A DNA stretch of 11,168 nt from Desulfobacteraceae bacterium (GCA_030642205.1 DAOWOF010000054.1:1-11168); one strand, 5' to 3'; numbered from the stretch's first letter, positions 1 through 6,902 are shown. Translations and numbers: made by a program. Notes: generated by a model from the letters alone, not told the origin.

Positions 1-1
1 G

Positions 2-481
2 ATTTTTACAAATGAACTCAATTGCACATCATACGGTTTTGAACTGGCCGCCAAATGGAAGGCCGCAGAATGGTGGCAATGGGATCTGGCATATAGTTAC
101 CTTCATTTTGATTTCAATTTTAATGACCAGATCCAATTCGCAGGCCAAAATCTGGACCAGATATCAAACAGCTCAAGCCCGAAAAACCAGATATCAATCC
201 GTTCATTTATAGAGCTTACAAAAAATCTTGATCTTAATCTATGGGGTCGTTACACAGACCATGCCAAAGCAATAACCTTAAGAAAAATATCTCAAGTGGA
301 AATCGACCATTATTTCACTCTTGATATCAATCTCATTTTCAGACCATGGGACAATATCGAGATTTCTATTACAGGTCAAAACCTGCTTGAAAACAGTCAT
401 CCTGAATATGTACAGGAAATTTTCACAATAAATACAGAGATAGAACGAAGTGTTTACGGAAAGGTCACATGGCAGTTCTAA
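2..481 (+). CDS. TonB-dependent outer-membrane receptor, C-terminal fragment (5' end outside the window)
   Basis: One frame stays open from the left edge to the TAA at 479-481, giving 159 residues with no need for an internal start. The sequence alternates amphipathic beta strands rich in aromatic residues (for example a WWQWDLAYSYLHFDF stretch near residues 24-38) with short turns. It ends in the hallmarks of TonB-dependent receptor barrels: ITGQNLL followed by a HPEY motif, then EIERSVYGKVTW and a terminal phenylalanine, the usual outer-membrane insertion signal. Family members import siderophores, cobalamin, metals or other ligands using TonB energy; the ligand cannot be read from this fragment because the plug domain and most of the barrel lie outside. 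The gene runs opposite to all other protein genes here and is not part of their operons. The family call is fairly secure and the substrate is unknown. Confidence 0.8.
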   Translation: MFTNELNCTSYGFELAAKWKAAEWWQWDLAYSYLHFDFNFNDQIQFAGQNLDQISNSSSPKNQISIRSFIELTKNLDLNLWGRYTDHAKAITLRKISQVEIDHYFTLDINLIFRPWDNIEISITGQNLLENSHPEYVQEIFTINTEIERSVYGKVTWQF

Positions 482-565
482 TATCACTATTTATTATTAT
501 GCTGCGAAATAAGAATCATATAGAGAAGAGATGTTCGATCTAAAGGATATAGTTCTATAGAATGA

Positions 566-588
566 CATTCCCGCGAAGGCGGGAATCC
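566..588. repeat. REP-like palindrome (CGCGAAGGCG type)
   Basis: An 8-bp perfect inverted repeat, ATTCCCGC at 567-574 and GCGGGAAT at 579-586, encloses a GAAG loop. It sits in the 245-bp spacer between the receptor gene and the tRNA and is clearly more GC-rich than its surroundings. Short palindromes of this type are dispersed in many proteobacterial genomes. It lies on the 3' side of the receptor gene, so it could stabilise or end that transcript, but there is no T-run on the + strand. I see nothing else that is gene-like in 482-660. Confidence 0.5.
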
Positions 589-666
589 AGAGGCATACCT
601 TGCTCAATACCATGAAAGGTTGCGGCAAGGGAAATCGGAATTAAGGTAAAAAACACCTTCCACGTT

Positions 667-721
667 AAAAAAATATTTATACCTTGAAAGGCCACAAATT
701 TGATAACCTTCCGGGGTATAA
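667..721 (-). terminator. Rho-independent terminator after tRNA-Leu
   Basis: On the - strand, just past the tRNA 3' end, TTATACC (721-715) pairs with GGTATAA (683-677). The pairing continues inward on the same centre through two G-T pairs, a G-C pair, one mismatch and AAGG/CCTT (710-707 with 691-688). After a short ATA it is followed by seven T residues (673-667). This is a plausible intrinsic terminator for the secG-tRNA transcript. Confidence 0.6.
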
Positions 722-726
722 TAAAA

Positions 727-813
727 TGGTGCCGAAGGCGGGACTTGAACCCGCACGGGCGTGGCCCACTACCCCCTCAAGATAGCGTGTCTACCAGGTT
801 CCACCACTTCGGC
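727..813 (-). tRNA. leuU: tRNA-Leu, anticodon GAG
   Basis: The reverse complement folds as a class II (long variable arm) tRNA of 87 nt including an encoded CCA (729-727). The acceptor stem is GCCGAAG/CTTCGGC, and the discriminator is A. The anticodon arm is CTATC-TTGAGGG-GGTAG, with the GAG anticodon at 778-776. A long variable arm and a T arm with GCGGGTTCAAGTCCCGC follow. The sequence closely resembles the E. coli leuU tRNA and decodes CUU/CUC. It lies 53 bp after secG in the same direction, the same neighbourhood as secG-leuU in E. coli, so the two are probably co-transcribed and then processed. Confidence 0.96.
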
Positions 814-866
814 ATATAATTTAAATATATCTTATCAATATTGATGAAGGTCAGACTATTATAGAT

Positions 867-1199
867 CTATTTTTTATCAGCAGGTTCTCCGGTTTGATTT
901 GGCACATCCTGCTCCGCTATTGGAGATTGGGTGGCAGCAGGATTTAGATTCTCCATTATTGATTCAGATATTCCTCTTCCAAAAAAAAATGATAGCCCAA
1001 GAGAGGTAAACATAAAGAGAATCGCAATATAAGTTGTTGCCTTATGCAAAAAGGATGTCGCACCCCCACTTCCAAAGACAGTCTGACTTGATCCTCCAAA
1101 CACAGCTCCCATATTGGCTCCTTTGCCTTTTTGTAAAAGGACAATCAGAATTAGAGCCAAACAAATGGAAACATGTATTAATATAAGTACTAATTTCAT
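867..1199 (-). CDS. secG: Preprotein translocase subunit SecG
   Basis: A 110-residue protein with the SecG layout. A hydrophobic helix spans about residues 3-22. It is followed by the conserved LLQKGKGANMGAVFGG-type cytoplasmic loop, with a GSGGATSFLHKAT stretch at about 43-54. A second membrane helix covers about 55-73, and a hydrophilic tail rich in P, Q and D follows. SecG is the small accessory subunit of the inner-membrane SecYEG channel and assists SecA-driven protein export. ATG at 1199 has an AAGGAT ribosome-binding site about 7 nt upstream; the stop is TAG. It follows tpiA after 161 bp and is followed by tRNA-Leu(GAG). tpiA-secG is a widespread pairing, and the secG to tRNA-Leu linkage is shared with E. 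coli. Confidence 0.95.
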   Translation of the reverse strand: MKLVLILIHVSICLALILIVLLQKGKGANMGAVFGGSSQTVFGSGGATSFLHKATTYIAILFMFTSLGLSFFFGRGISESIMENLNPAATQSPIAEQDVPNQTGEPADKK

Positions 1200-1360
1200 T
1201 TAATTATCCTTATTTAGGCGTATTGTCTTAAACGAAGAAAAGACAAATGTCAATATCATCATTTATTTACTCAAAAATATATAAACTTAAATCAAAAAAT
1301 TTGCAACCTAAAACTGATTGACTTGTAAGGGATCCATTTCCTAAAGCCATATTGACAATA

Positions 1361-2128
1361 TTATTTTTTAAATCTAATTAAGTTGATAAAAGGATCTCCT
1401 TTTAAGCTTGCGCCTCCAACTAAGGCTCCATCAATATCAGGTTTTGCCATGAGGCCAGAAATATTTTCTGGTTTGGCACTTCCACCATAGAGAATTCTGA
1501 TCTGATTTGCAGTCCCAATATTAAAATTATCTTCAACCCATTTCCGTATAAATTGATGAATCTCCTGGGCCTGCTCCGGTGTCGCGGTATGTCCTGTTCC
1601 AATTGCCCATACCGGTTCATATGCCAAAATTGTGGAAGGAGGCATAAGTTGATCAGCCTTAAAATTTTGTAAGGAATTATTCAATTGGCCTTTTATAACT
1701 TCAAATGTTTTTCCGGCCTCTCTTTCTTCCAGGGTTTCACCTATACATATTATTGGTATAAGACCTAATACAAGAGCTGCCTTAACCTTGAGATTTACTA
1801 TTTCATCAGTTTCCTGAAAGATACCCCGTCTCTCTGAATGGCCCAGGATCACATGAGTACATCCCACATCTTGTAACATTCTTCCGGAAATTTCGCCTGT
1901 CAATGCCCCGCTCATATCCTGATGCATATTTTGCGCGCCTAAAAAGATTCCTGAACTGCCAATTGCTTTTCTAACTGCGGGAAGCATTGTGAATGGCGGC
2001 GCGACCAATACGTCTACTTCATCAATCTCATTCATTATTGCGGCAATAGCATTAATCAGCTCTACTGCTTTATTTATATTCAAATTCATCTTCCAGTTGC
2101 CAGCAATTAAAGACCGCCTAATATTCAT
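1361..2128 (-). CDS. tpiA: Triosephosphate isomerase
   Basis: The 255-residue product has the usual bacterial TIM length and a full set of catalytic residues: Asn11 and Lys13 in AGNWKMN, His97 in ILGHSERR, Glu171 in AYEPVWAIGTG, and the phosphate-gripping YGGS at 214-217. The enzyme interconverts dihydroxyacetone phosphate and glyceraldehyde 3-phosphate as a cytoplasmic TIM-barrel dimer in glycolysis and gluconeogenesis. ATG at 2128 is preceded by GAGGAA about 7 nt upstream. It lies 197 bp downstream of gap on the same strand, with a strong hairpin between them, and upstream of secG. Many bacteria have pgk between gap and tpiA; here it is missing. Confidence 0.98.
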   Translation of the reverse strand: MNIRRSLIAGNWKMNLNINKAVELINAIAAIMNEIDEVDVLVAPPFTMLPAVRKAIGSSGIFLGAQNMHQDMSGALTGEISGRMLQDVGCTHVILGHSERRGIFQETDEIVNLKVKAALVLGLIPIICIGETLEEREAGKTFEVIKGQLNNSLQNFKADQLMPPSTILAYEPVWAIGTGHTATPEQAQEIHQFIRKWVEDNFNIGTANQIRILYGGSAKPENISGLMAKPDIDGALVGGASLKGDPFINLIRFKK

Positions 2129-2225
2129 TATAATTTCCTCTTGTTTTAATCTACGAGTAATGGTCTGGTAATTTTAAAAACGATGCATTTATTCAATAAA
2201 TCCGGACATCTCCTATACCTTAAAT

Positions 2226-2269
2226 AATTTTAGCTGGATTACCGGTCAATTGGAACTCCAGCTAAAATT
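2226..2269 (-). terminator. Strong hairpin between gap and tpiA, probable terminator or attenuator
   Basis: A perfect 13-bp inverted repeat: AATTTTAGCTGGA at 2226-2238 pairs with TCCAGCTAAAATT at 2257-2269 around an 18-nt loop. It lies 57 bp past the gap stop codon in the direction of transcription. The stem ends are A/T-rich and roughly symmetrical, so either strand could form it. The T-run after the stem is poor on the - strand (ATTTAAGG), so partial termination or mRNA 3'-end protection is as likely as full termination. Confidence 0.45.
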
Positions 2270-2325
2270 TTATCTGTTTATTATAATGTCACCTTAAGAT
2301 AAAATATCTCATTATTTTTTTTGAA

Positions 2326-3324
2326 TTATGAGTTCTCCATATATATTGCTAGATCAATCATACGATTTGAATAACCAAACTCGTTGTCATACCAGGATAA
2401 AACTTTGGCCATATCTCCAACAACCATCGTAGAAAGAGAGTCAATAGAAGATGAATAAGATGTCCCATTAAAATCTATGGAAACAAGGGGTTCATCGCAG
2501 TAGTGCAAAATCCCTTTCATATTTGTTTCAGAGGCTTTTTTCATGGCAGCATTAATTTCTTCAATAGTCGCTTTTGTACTCAACTGGACAACTAGATCCA
2601 CCACCGAAACATTTGGGGTTGGAACACGGATAGCCATCCCGTTAAGTTTACCTTCTAATTCTGGCAAAACCAGGGATACTGCTTTTGCTGCGCCGGTTGT
2701 AGTAGGAATCATTGAGAGGGCTGCGGCTCTGGCTCTTCTTAGATCTTTATGGGGAAAATCAAGGAGCCTCTGGTCACCAGTATAGGCATGGGTTGTGGTC
2801 ATTAATCCTTTTTCGATTCCAAAATTATCTAATAGAACCTTACATAGTGGCGCCAAACAATTTGTTGTACAAGATGCATTCGAAATAATATTATGCTTTT
2901 TAGAATCATAGACTTGATTATTAACGCCCATAACTAAAGTAATATCAGGATCTTTTGCAGGGGCAGAAATTATTACCTTCTTAGCTCCAGCCTCAATATG
3001 TTCGGAGGCCTCTTCCTTGCTTCTGAATAGACCTGTACATTCAAAAACTGTTTCCACACCCTGATCTCCCCAAGGTAAGCTTGAGGGCTTTTTTTCAGAA
3101 TAAACCTTAACCTCTTTTCCATTTATGATTATTGAATTATCCGTACTCGTAATTTCGGCTTCTAATATTCCATGAGCTGAATCATATTTTAGTAAGTGTG
3201 CCAGGGTTGGAGTGTCAGTTAAATCATTGATAGCTACAACTTCTATGTTATCATTATCATAACCTGCTCTAAAAACATTTCTTCCTATCCGTCCAAATCC
3301 ATTAATAGCAACTTTCAACGACAT
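2326..3324 (-). CDS. gap: Glyceraldehyde-3-phosphate dehydrogenase, type I, NAD-type
   Basis: The 332-residue product begins with a Rossmann NAD-binding motif, INGFGRIGRN (residues 7-16). Asp34, at the end of the second strand (AINDL), favours NAD. The catalytic Cys152 lies in NASCTTNCLAP and its partner His179 in TTTHAYTGDQ; the S-loop region and a C-terminal SWYDNEFGYSNRM signature follow. The enzyme oxidatively phosphorylates glyceraldehyde 3-phosphate to 1,3-bisphosphoglycerate in the cytoplasm, and the reverse in gluconeogenesis. ATG at 3324 has an AGGAG ribosome-binding site 8 nt upstream. It heads the gap-tpiA-secG group. Its upstream spacer of almost 290 bp carries an unusual hairpin-dense block described separately. 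Confidence 0.98.
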   Translation of the reverse strand: MSLKVAINGFGRIGRNVFRAGYDNDNIEVVAINDLTDTPTLAHLLKYDSAHGILEAEITSTDNSIIINGKEVKVYSEKKPSSLPWGDQGVETVFECTGLFRSKEEASEHIEAGAKKVIISAPAKDPDITLVMGVNNQVYDSKKHNIISNASCTTNCLAPLCKVLLDNFGIEKGLMTTTHAYTGDQRLLDFPHKDLRRARAAALSMIPTTTGAAKAVSLVLPELEGKLNGMAIRVPTPNVSVVDLVVQLSTKATIEEINAAMKKASETNMKGILHYCDEPLVSIDFNGTSYSSSIDSLSTMVVGDMAKVLSWYDNEFGYSNRMIDLAIYMENS

Positions 3325-3388
3325 ATTCTCTTCTCCTGATAAATGTTATTTGATTAATTATGATGGTGTATTAAAAAATTTCATCAAC

Positions 3389-3511
3389 AGACCAAGGGCG
3401 GGAAAGCCCAGGCCTGGGGGTAGAAATGAAACCATTTGGATTCAACTCAAATATCAAGGGAGGGTTGTTCCTCCCCCGCAGAGTAAAAAGGCGTGGAATA
3501 ACTTTTTACTC
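3389..3511. other. GC-rich, hairpin-dense intergenic block upstream of gap (possible structured RNA or leader)
   Basis: Within the AT-rich gap-EIIA spacer, this stretch stands out by composition and folding. It holds a perfect 12-bp palindrome CCCAGGCCTGGG (3407-3418), a GGGAGG/CCTCCC hairpin with a 6-nt loop (3458-3463 with 3470-3475), and a 9-bp stem GAGTAAAAA/TTTTTACTC (3481-3489 with 3503-3511). On the - strand, TTTCAT and ATGAAA flank the palindrome and are followed by six T residues (3381-3376). No ORF with plausible coding character covers it. It could be the 5' leader of gap or a separate RNA; I do not recognise a family. Confidence 0.3.
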
Positions 3512-3560
3512 GGTTATTAATATATAGCTGTAAACTGTATTTATATAATGTCATGAATAC

Positions 3561-3600
3561 CAAAAATAGAACCAGACAATGTTTTTATCAAAGGTTCTAT
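3561..3600 (-). terminator. Probable terminator after the mannose-family EIIA gene
   Basis: ATAGAACC (3566-3573) and GGTTCTAT (3593-3600) form an 8-bp perfect stem. On the - strand it starts 13 bp past the EIIA stop codon and is followed by TTTTTGG. The 19-nt loop is long for an intrinsic terminator, so the call is moderate. Confidence 0.4.
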
Positions 3601-3613
3601 CTGATTAAGGTAA

Positions 3614-4009
3614 TTATTTCAACATATTGCCTGCCAAGGCGATACTCCTTAGGCCTGCCTGTTTTGCCTTTTCACCCAACTCATTCAGGGAAAGGTGATC
3701 TCTTTCCTGGGCTATGGCAACCACCATGGGTAGATTAACCCCTGTTAATACTTCGACATGTCCTTCTTTAAGAAATGAAAGACTCAGGTTGGATGGAGTC
3801 CCGCCGAACATATCTGTTAGGATAATAACTCCTTGTCCATTATCGAGTTGTTTTATCTTTTCAGTAATTTCTTTAAGGATCTTTTCCGTTTCTATGGCCT
3901 GGATGATTGATATTGCCTCTGCAGCCTCAACTTGTCCTAGAATTAGTTCTGTAGCTTTTAATAGTTCTTTTCCAATGTGACTGTGAGAAATGATTAGAAT
4001 TCCTATCAT
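3614..4009 (-). CDS. PTS EIIA component, mannose/fructose (EIIA-Man) family
   Basis: The 131-residue single domain matches the EIIA-Man fold. An N-terminal beta strand, MIGILIISHSHIG, carries the phosphorylatable His (His9 by alignment with the family THG motif). The DMFGGTPSN motif lies at about residues 66-74, and the VEVLTGVNLPMVVAIA strand-helix follows. In transporting systems this domain passes phosphate from HPr to EIIB. No EIIB, EIIC or EIID gene is nearby, so a regulatory role in a PTS relay alongside ptsN is more likely, as proposed for this gene in other deltaproteobacteria; that is inference. ATG at 4009 lacks a clear ribosome-binding site; the nearest AAGG is 12 nt upstream. It lies 257 bp after ptsN, where other bacteria often carry hprK, rapZ or npr. 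Confidence 0.87.
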   Translation of the reverse strand: MIGILIISHSHIGKELLKATELILGQVEAAEAISIIQAIETEKILKEITEKIKQLDNGQGVIILTDMFGGTPSNLSLSFLKEGHVEVLTGVNLPMVVAIAQERDHLSLNELGEKAKQAGLRSIALAGNMLK

Positions 4010-4085
4010 AATTTATCAAAACCTTTTTATATAATCCTGATAGAAGCAATATAAACACCTTCTTTTGCGCAATCTACTAAGTTAT

Positions 4086-4129
4086 GTCCAGATACGATAT
4101 AATCCTGGACTTAATGATTACAGGATTAT
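4086..4129 (-). other. Overlapping inverted repeats in the ptsN-EIIA spacer
   Basis: Two stems share bases and cannot form together. One pairs ATAATCCTG (4099-4107) with CAGGATTAT (4121-4129); the other pairs GTCCAG (4086-4091) with CTGGAC (4105-4110). A third, direct copy of ATAATCCTG lies at 4031-4039. The arrangement resembles an attenuator or an operator with several half-sites, upstream of the EIIA gene. The rest of the 257-bp spacer is very AT-rich and I see no gene in it. Confidence 0.3.
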
Positions 4130-4266
4130 GGATTTTCTTACTCATTGATTCAATATCAATAGAACATTTTTTTAGTAGCAACCCATAAAAAAAATATTTT
4201 TGACTGAATAATCAATCATCGCTTATTCATTGGCCTTGACTAATTTTTTCAAAAAAGCGTACAGAA

Positions 4267-4728
4267 TCAGGTTTCATCATCAGTTTGGATAATGGTGTCT
4301 TTTAAATCCTGTTTTGTCACGGCCTCCATTAATCTTTTTCGGAATTTGCTGTTTTTCAATATTTTAGCTATTTTTGCGAGAACCTGAAGGTGTGTCCCTG
4401 AAGAACTCTCGGGCGCTACCAATAGGAAAAAAAGGGTTGTCGGCTGACCATCCATTGAATCAAAATCAAGACCCTTTTTACTTCTCCCAAATGAAATGAT
4501 GGGATGAGTTACTCCTTTAAGCTTGCCATGAGGAATTGCAATACCATCACCAATACCAGTAGTTCCTAAACGTTCTCTCTCTGTTAATACTTTAACAAGG
4601 GATATTTTATTGATATAAGAATAATGCCTTGAAATAACTTCGGATAATTCTTCCAAGACCCCTTTTTTATCCTGAGCTTTAAGCTCAGGAATAATACAGT
4701 CATTTACGATTATTTCAGAAAATTTCAT
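4267..4728 (-). CDS. ptsN: PTS EIIA-like nitrogen-regulatory protein PtsN (EIIA-Ntr)
   Basis: The 153-residue product is a typical EIIA-Ntr/fructose-type domain. The phosphorylated residue is His67 in GIAIPHGKL, preceded by a TTGIGDG motif, and a conserved FFLLVAPESSSGTHLQVLAKIAKIL segment spans about residues 100-124. In proteobacteria PtsN takes phosphate from a dedicated HPr-like protein (NPr) and adjusts potassium, nitrogen and envelope-stress responses rather than importing sugar. It follows rpoN and hpf as in E. coli. ATG at 4728 has no ribosome-binding site, but a good sigma-70-type promoter places the predicted transcription start on the ATG (see the promoter entry), so leaderless translation is possible. 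rapZ and npr, its usual downstream partners, are absent. Confidence 0.95.
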   Translation of the reverse strand: MKFSEIIVNDCIIPELKAQDKKGVLEELSEVISRHYSYINKISLVKVLTERERLGTTGIGDGIAIPHGKLKGVTHPIISFGRSKKGLDFDSMDGQPTTLFFLLVAPESSSGTHLQVLAKIAKILKNSKFRKRLMEAVTKQDLKDTIIQTDDET

Positions 4729-4734
4729 AGTATT

Positions 4735-4763
4735 ACTATATTAGTATAATGATACAATTTCAA
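4735..4763 (-). promoter_or_regulatory. Candidate sigma-70 promoter of ptsN, possibly leaderless
   Basis: On the - strand, TTGAAA (4763-4758) and TATAGT (4740-4735) are separated by 17 bp; each matches the sigma-70 consensus at 5 of 6 bases. Six bases (4734-4729) separate the -10 box from the A of the ptsN ATG at 4728, which is where transcription would be expected to start. No Shine-Dalgarno sequence is present. Confidence 0.45.
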
Positions 4764-4819
4764 AGCTCCCACGTATGCCTATTCATGTTAAGTTTAAGTT
4801 ATCGGGATAAAGAATATAT

Positions 4820-5356
4820 TCATATAGGTGAGATAAGACCAAAATTCTCATCTTTGCGTTTATAAATTACATTAATTTCATTGGAAGTATCATTACGAAA
4901 GACCAAGAAAACTTGTTTAAGTCTATCAAGCTGCATGGCAGCTTCTTCAGTATCCATAGGTTTTGCAACCATTTTGATTACATCTATTACCGGATTATCA
5001 TTGGAGAAGCTATTGAGTTCTTTTTCTTCACCATGGATTGAGAGATCCTCGCTTTTAATACTTTCCTTTCTATGGTCCTTGATCTTGGATAAATGTCGTT
5101 TGACTTGTTTTTCGATCTTATCCATAACCTGATCTATTGAAGAATACATATCATTCGTTTCTTCAACGCCATTTATTCTTGTACCGTTGATACTTAAATT
5201 TACATCTGCTTCATGCCTGAATTTTTCAACACTCAGGACGATACGTGCGTCTAAAGGCGCATCCATATATTTTTTAATTTTGGATACTTTATCTATAGCA
5301 TATGCTTTTAGGCTTTCTACTGGCTCCATATGCCTAAATGTTACATTAATGGCCAT
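4820..5356 (-). CDS. hpf: Ribosome hibernation promoting factor, long form
   Basis: At 178 residues this is the two-domain (long) form, not the roughly 95-residue E. coli HPF. The N-terminal S30AE ribosome-binding domain covers about 1-100 (INVTFRHMEPVESLKAYA, then VEKFRHEADVNLSING). A charged linker follows (about 100-125). The C-terminal dimerisation domain (about 128-178) ends in the family signature VIYKRKDENFGLISP. Long HPF binds the 30S decoding region and dimerises ribosomes into inactive 100S particles in stationary phase or starvation. ATG at 5356 has a near-perfect AAGGAGG ribosome-binding site 7 nt upstream, by far the strongest in this cluster, suggesting high translation. The gene sits 47 bp after rpoN, as in many proteobacteria. 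Confidence 0.96.
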   Translation of the reverse strand: MAINVTFRHMEPVESLKAYAIDKVSKIKKYMDAPLDARIVLSVEKFRHEADVNLSINGTRINGVEETNDMYSSIDQVMDKIEKQVKRHLSKIKDHRKESIKSEDLSIHGEEKELNSFSNDNPVIDVIKMVAKPMDTEEAAMQLDRLKQVFLVFRNDTSNEINVIYKRKDENFGLISPI

Positions 5357-5403
5357 AATAAATCCTCCTTAGGCTAATATGCCAAGTTTGGTACTATTTT
5401 TGA

Positions 5404-6843
5404 TCAATAGGGATCCCTTCTCTTTCTTGAGGGGAAGATATTCATTGATTCACGATATTTAGCGACTGTTCGGCGGGCTACTTTTATATTCATACTTTCA
5501 AGAATATCTGCAATTCGTTTATCACTGTATGGCTTATGTCTATTTTCAGATTTGATAATATTTTTGATATGTTCCTTAACACTCTCAGAACCAACGGCAT
5601 CTCCATCAACACTGTTAACAGAGCTATTAAAAAAGTATTTTAGCTCCAGAACCCCCTGAGGAGTATGAACATATTTATTTGTAGTTACCCTGCTGACAGT
5701 CGATTCATGCATTTCAATATCTTCAGCAACATCGCGAAGAACAAGAGGCTTCAGGTGGGATCTTCCATGATCAAGAAAATCCTCTTGAAACTGGATAATA
5801 CTTTTGGTTACCCGATATATAGTTTTCTGACGCTGATTAATACTCTTTATTAGCCAAGCCGCTGATTTTAGTTTATCCTGAATATATGTTTTTACATTAT
5901 CTGCAACAGCTTCTTTATTACGCATCACATCTTTATAATAGCCATTTATTCGTAATTTTGGCAAGCCGTCTTCATTCAGGATGATTTCATACTTGTCATT
6001 TATTTTATAAACATATACATCTGGAGATATATAAATTGTTTCATCATCAGAATAGAGCCTCCCAGGTTTTGGCTCTAGACTTTGAATAATTAACACAGAG
6101 GCCAGGACCTCTTTAGTTGTTACACGTAAGCTTTTTGCGATCTGATCATATCTTCTTGATTCAAGGTCTTCCAAGTGGTAGTTTATGATCCTTTCAATAA
6201 AAGGATCTTTAATCTGTTGAAATTTAATCTGAATTAATAAAGATTCCTTCATATCCCTGGCAGCAACTCCAACTGGATCAAAATTTTGGATTGCATTTAG
6301 CACCTCAATAATTTTCTCAAGAGGTTGTTCTGTTGCATCGATCAACTCTTCCATGGAGATATCCAGGTAGCCATCGGGATTCAAATTACCTATAATATTA
6401 ATCCCGATTAATCGCTGCACCTTATCAAGATTACTCATGCTTAACTGCCAGAAAAGGTGGGAATATAGATTTGTTTTGGCAGATGTCATGTTTTCAAAGG
6501 ATGTTGTTTCTCTCCTGTCATATGGTGTTTCCGCCCATCCTGAATTATATTCGGATAAATAGGCCTCCCACTCCATCTCATCTTTGCGAGGATCAGAGAG
6601 ATCACCTTCCTTATTATCAGAAAGGCTATTTTCCTGCATATTTTTTTCCTGTTCTGCTCTGAGATCTTCTTTGGTTTGCTCTGTAACCAGTTCTTCAAGA
6701 AGTGGGTTTTCTTCAAGTTCCTGAGTAATCGCTTCCTGGAGTTCAAATCTGGAAAGTTGGAGGAGTTTAATGGCCTGCTGCAGCTGAGGGGTCATTATCA
6801 ACTGCTGACTTAGCATTAGTGATTGTCGTAATTCTATTGCCAT
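5404..6843 (-). CDS. rpoN: RNA polymerase sigma-54 factor
   Basis: The 479-residue product has all three sigma-54 regions. Region I is glutamine- and leucine-rich (RQSLMLSQQLIMTPQLQQAI, residues 6-25) and receives the activator signal. Region II, an acidic linker, covers about residues 50-110. Region III begins with the core-binding domain, followed by a helix-turn-helix at about 367-388 that includes MHESTVSRVTTNKY. The RpoN box ARRTVAKYRE lies at 456-465 and reads the -24 promoter element. It directs transcription of genes that need AAA+ enhancer-binding activators. ATG at 6843 has only a weak ribosome-binding site. It sits between lptB (74 bp upstream) and hpf, a very conserved order. Length and motifs are complete. 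Confidence 0.98.
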   Translation of the reverse strand: MAIELRQSLMLSQQLIMTPQLQQAIKLLQLSRFELQEAITQELEENPLLEELVTEQTKEDLRAEQEKNMQENSLSDNKEGDLSDPRKDEMEWEAYLSEYNSGWAETPYDRRETTSFENMTSAKTNLYSHLFWQLSMSNLDKVQRLIGINIIGNLNPDGYLDISMEELIDATEQPLEKIIEVLNAIQNFDPVGVAARDMKESLLIQIKFQQIKDPFIERIINYHLEDLESRRYDQIAKSLRVTTKEVLASVLIIQSLEPKPGRLYSDDETIYISPDVYVYKINDKYEIILNEDGLPKLRINGYYKDVMRNKEAVADNVKTYIQDKLKSAAWLIKSINQRQKTIYRVTKSIIQFQEDFLDHGRSHLKPLVLRDVAEDIEMHESTVSRVTTNKYVHTPQGVLELKYFFNSSVNSVDGDAVGSESVKEHIKNIIKSENRHKPYSDKRIADILESMNIKVARRTVAKYRESMNIFPSRKRRDPY

Positions 6844-6874
6844 AAGATTTATCCACGCCCTTAAAAAATTGAGG

Positions 6875-6902
6875 ATAATACAAGGCAGTCTCTATATAGC
6901 AA
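6875..6902 (-). promoter_or_regulatory. Candidate internal promoter of rpoN
   Basis: In the 74-bp lptB-rpoN spacer, TTGCTA (6902-6897) and TATTAT (6880-6875) lie 16 bp apart on the - strand. The -10 box matches at 5 of 6 positions, the -35 box at 4 of 6. This could let rpoN-hpf be transcribed apart from the LPS genes. Weak evidence, from motif match only. Confidence 0.25.

Noticed and set aside
12..212. Short + strand ORF at the left edge in another frame
   Set aside because: It overlaps the TonB-receptor frame, which is open throughout and carries the recognisable barrel sequence; the 12-212 translation has no coding character. The 61-residue frame from 296 is only the end of the real receptor gene.
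890..915. Possible sigma-54 (-24/-12) promoter, TTGGCAC...GC, on the + strand
   Set aside because: The GG and GC doublets are 8 rather than 10 bases apart and the site lies inside secG in antisense. I saw no well-spaced sigma-54 promoter in the window.
4166..4228. Terminator after ptsN (GAATAA/TTATTC stem and A/T-runs)
   Set aside because: The stem is 6 bp and entirely weak, and the T-run starts 8 or more bases after it; the region is AT-rich enough to give such matches by chance.
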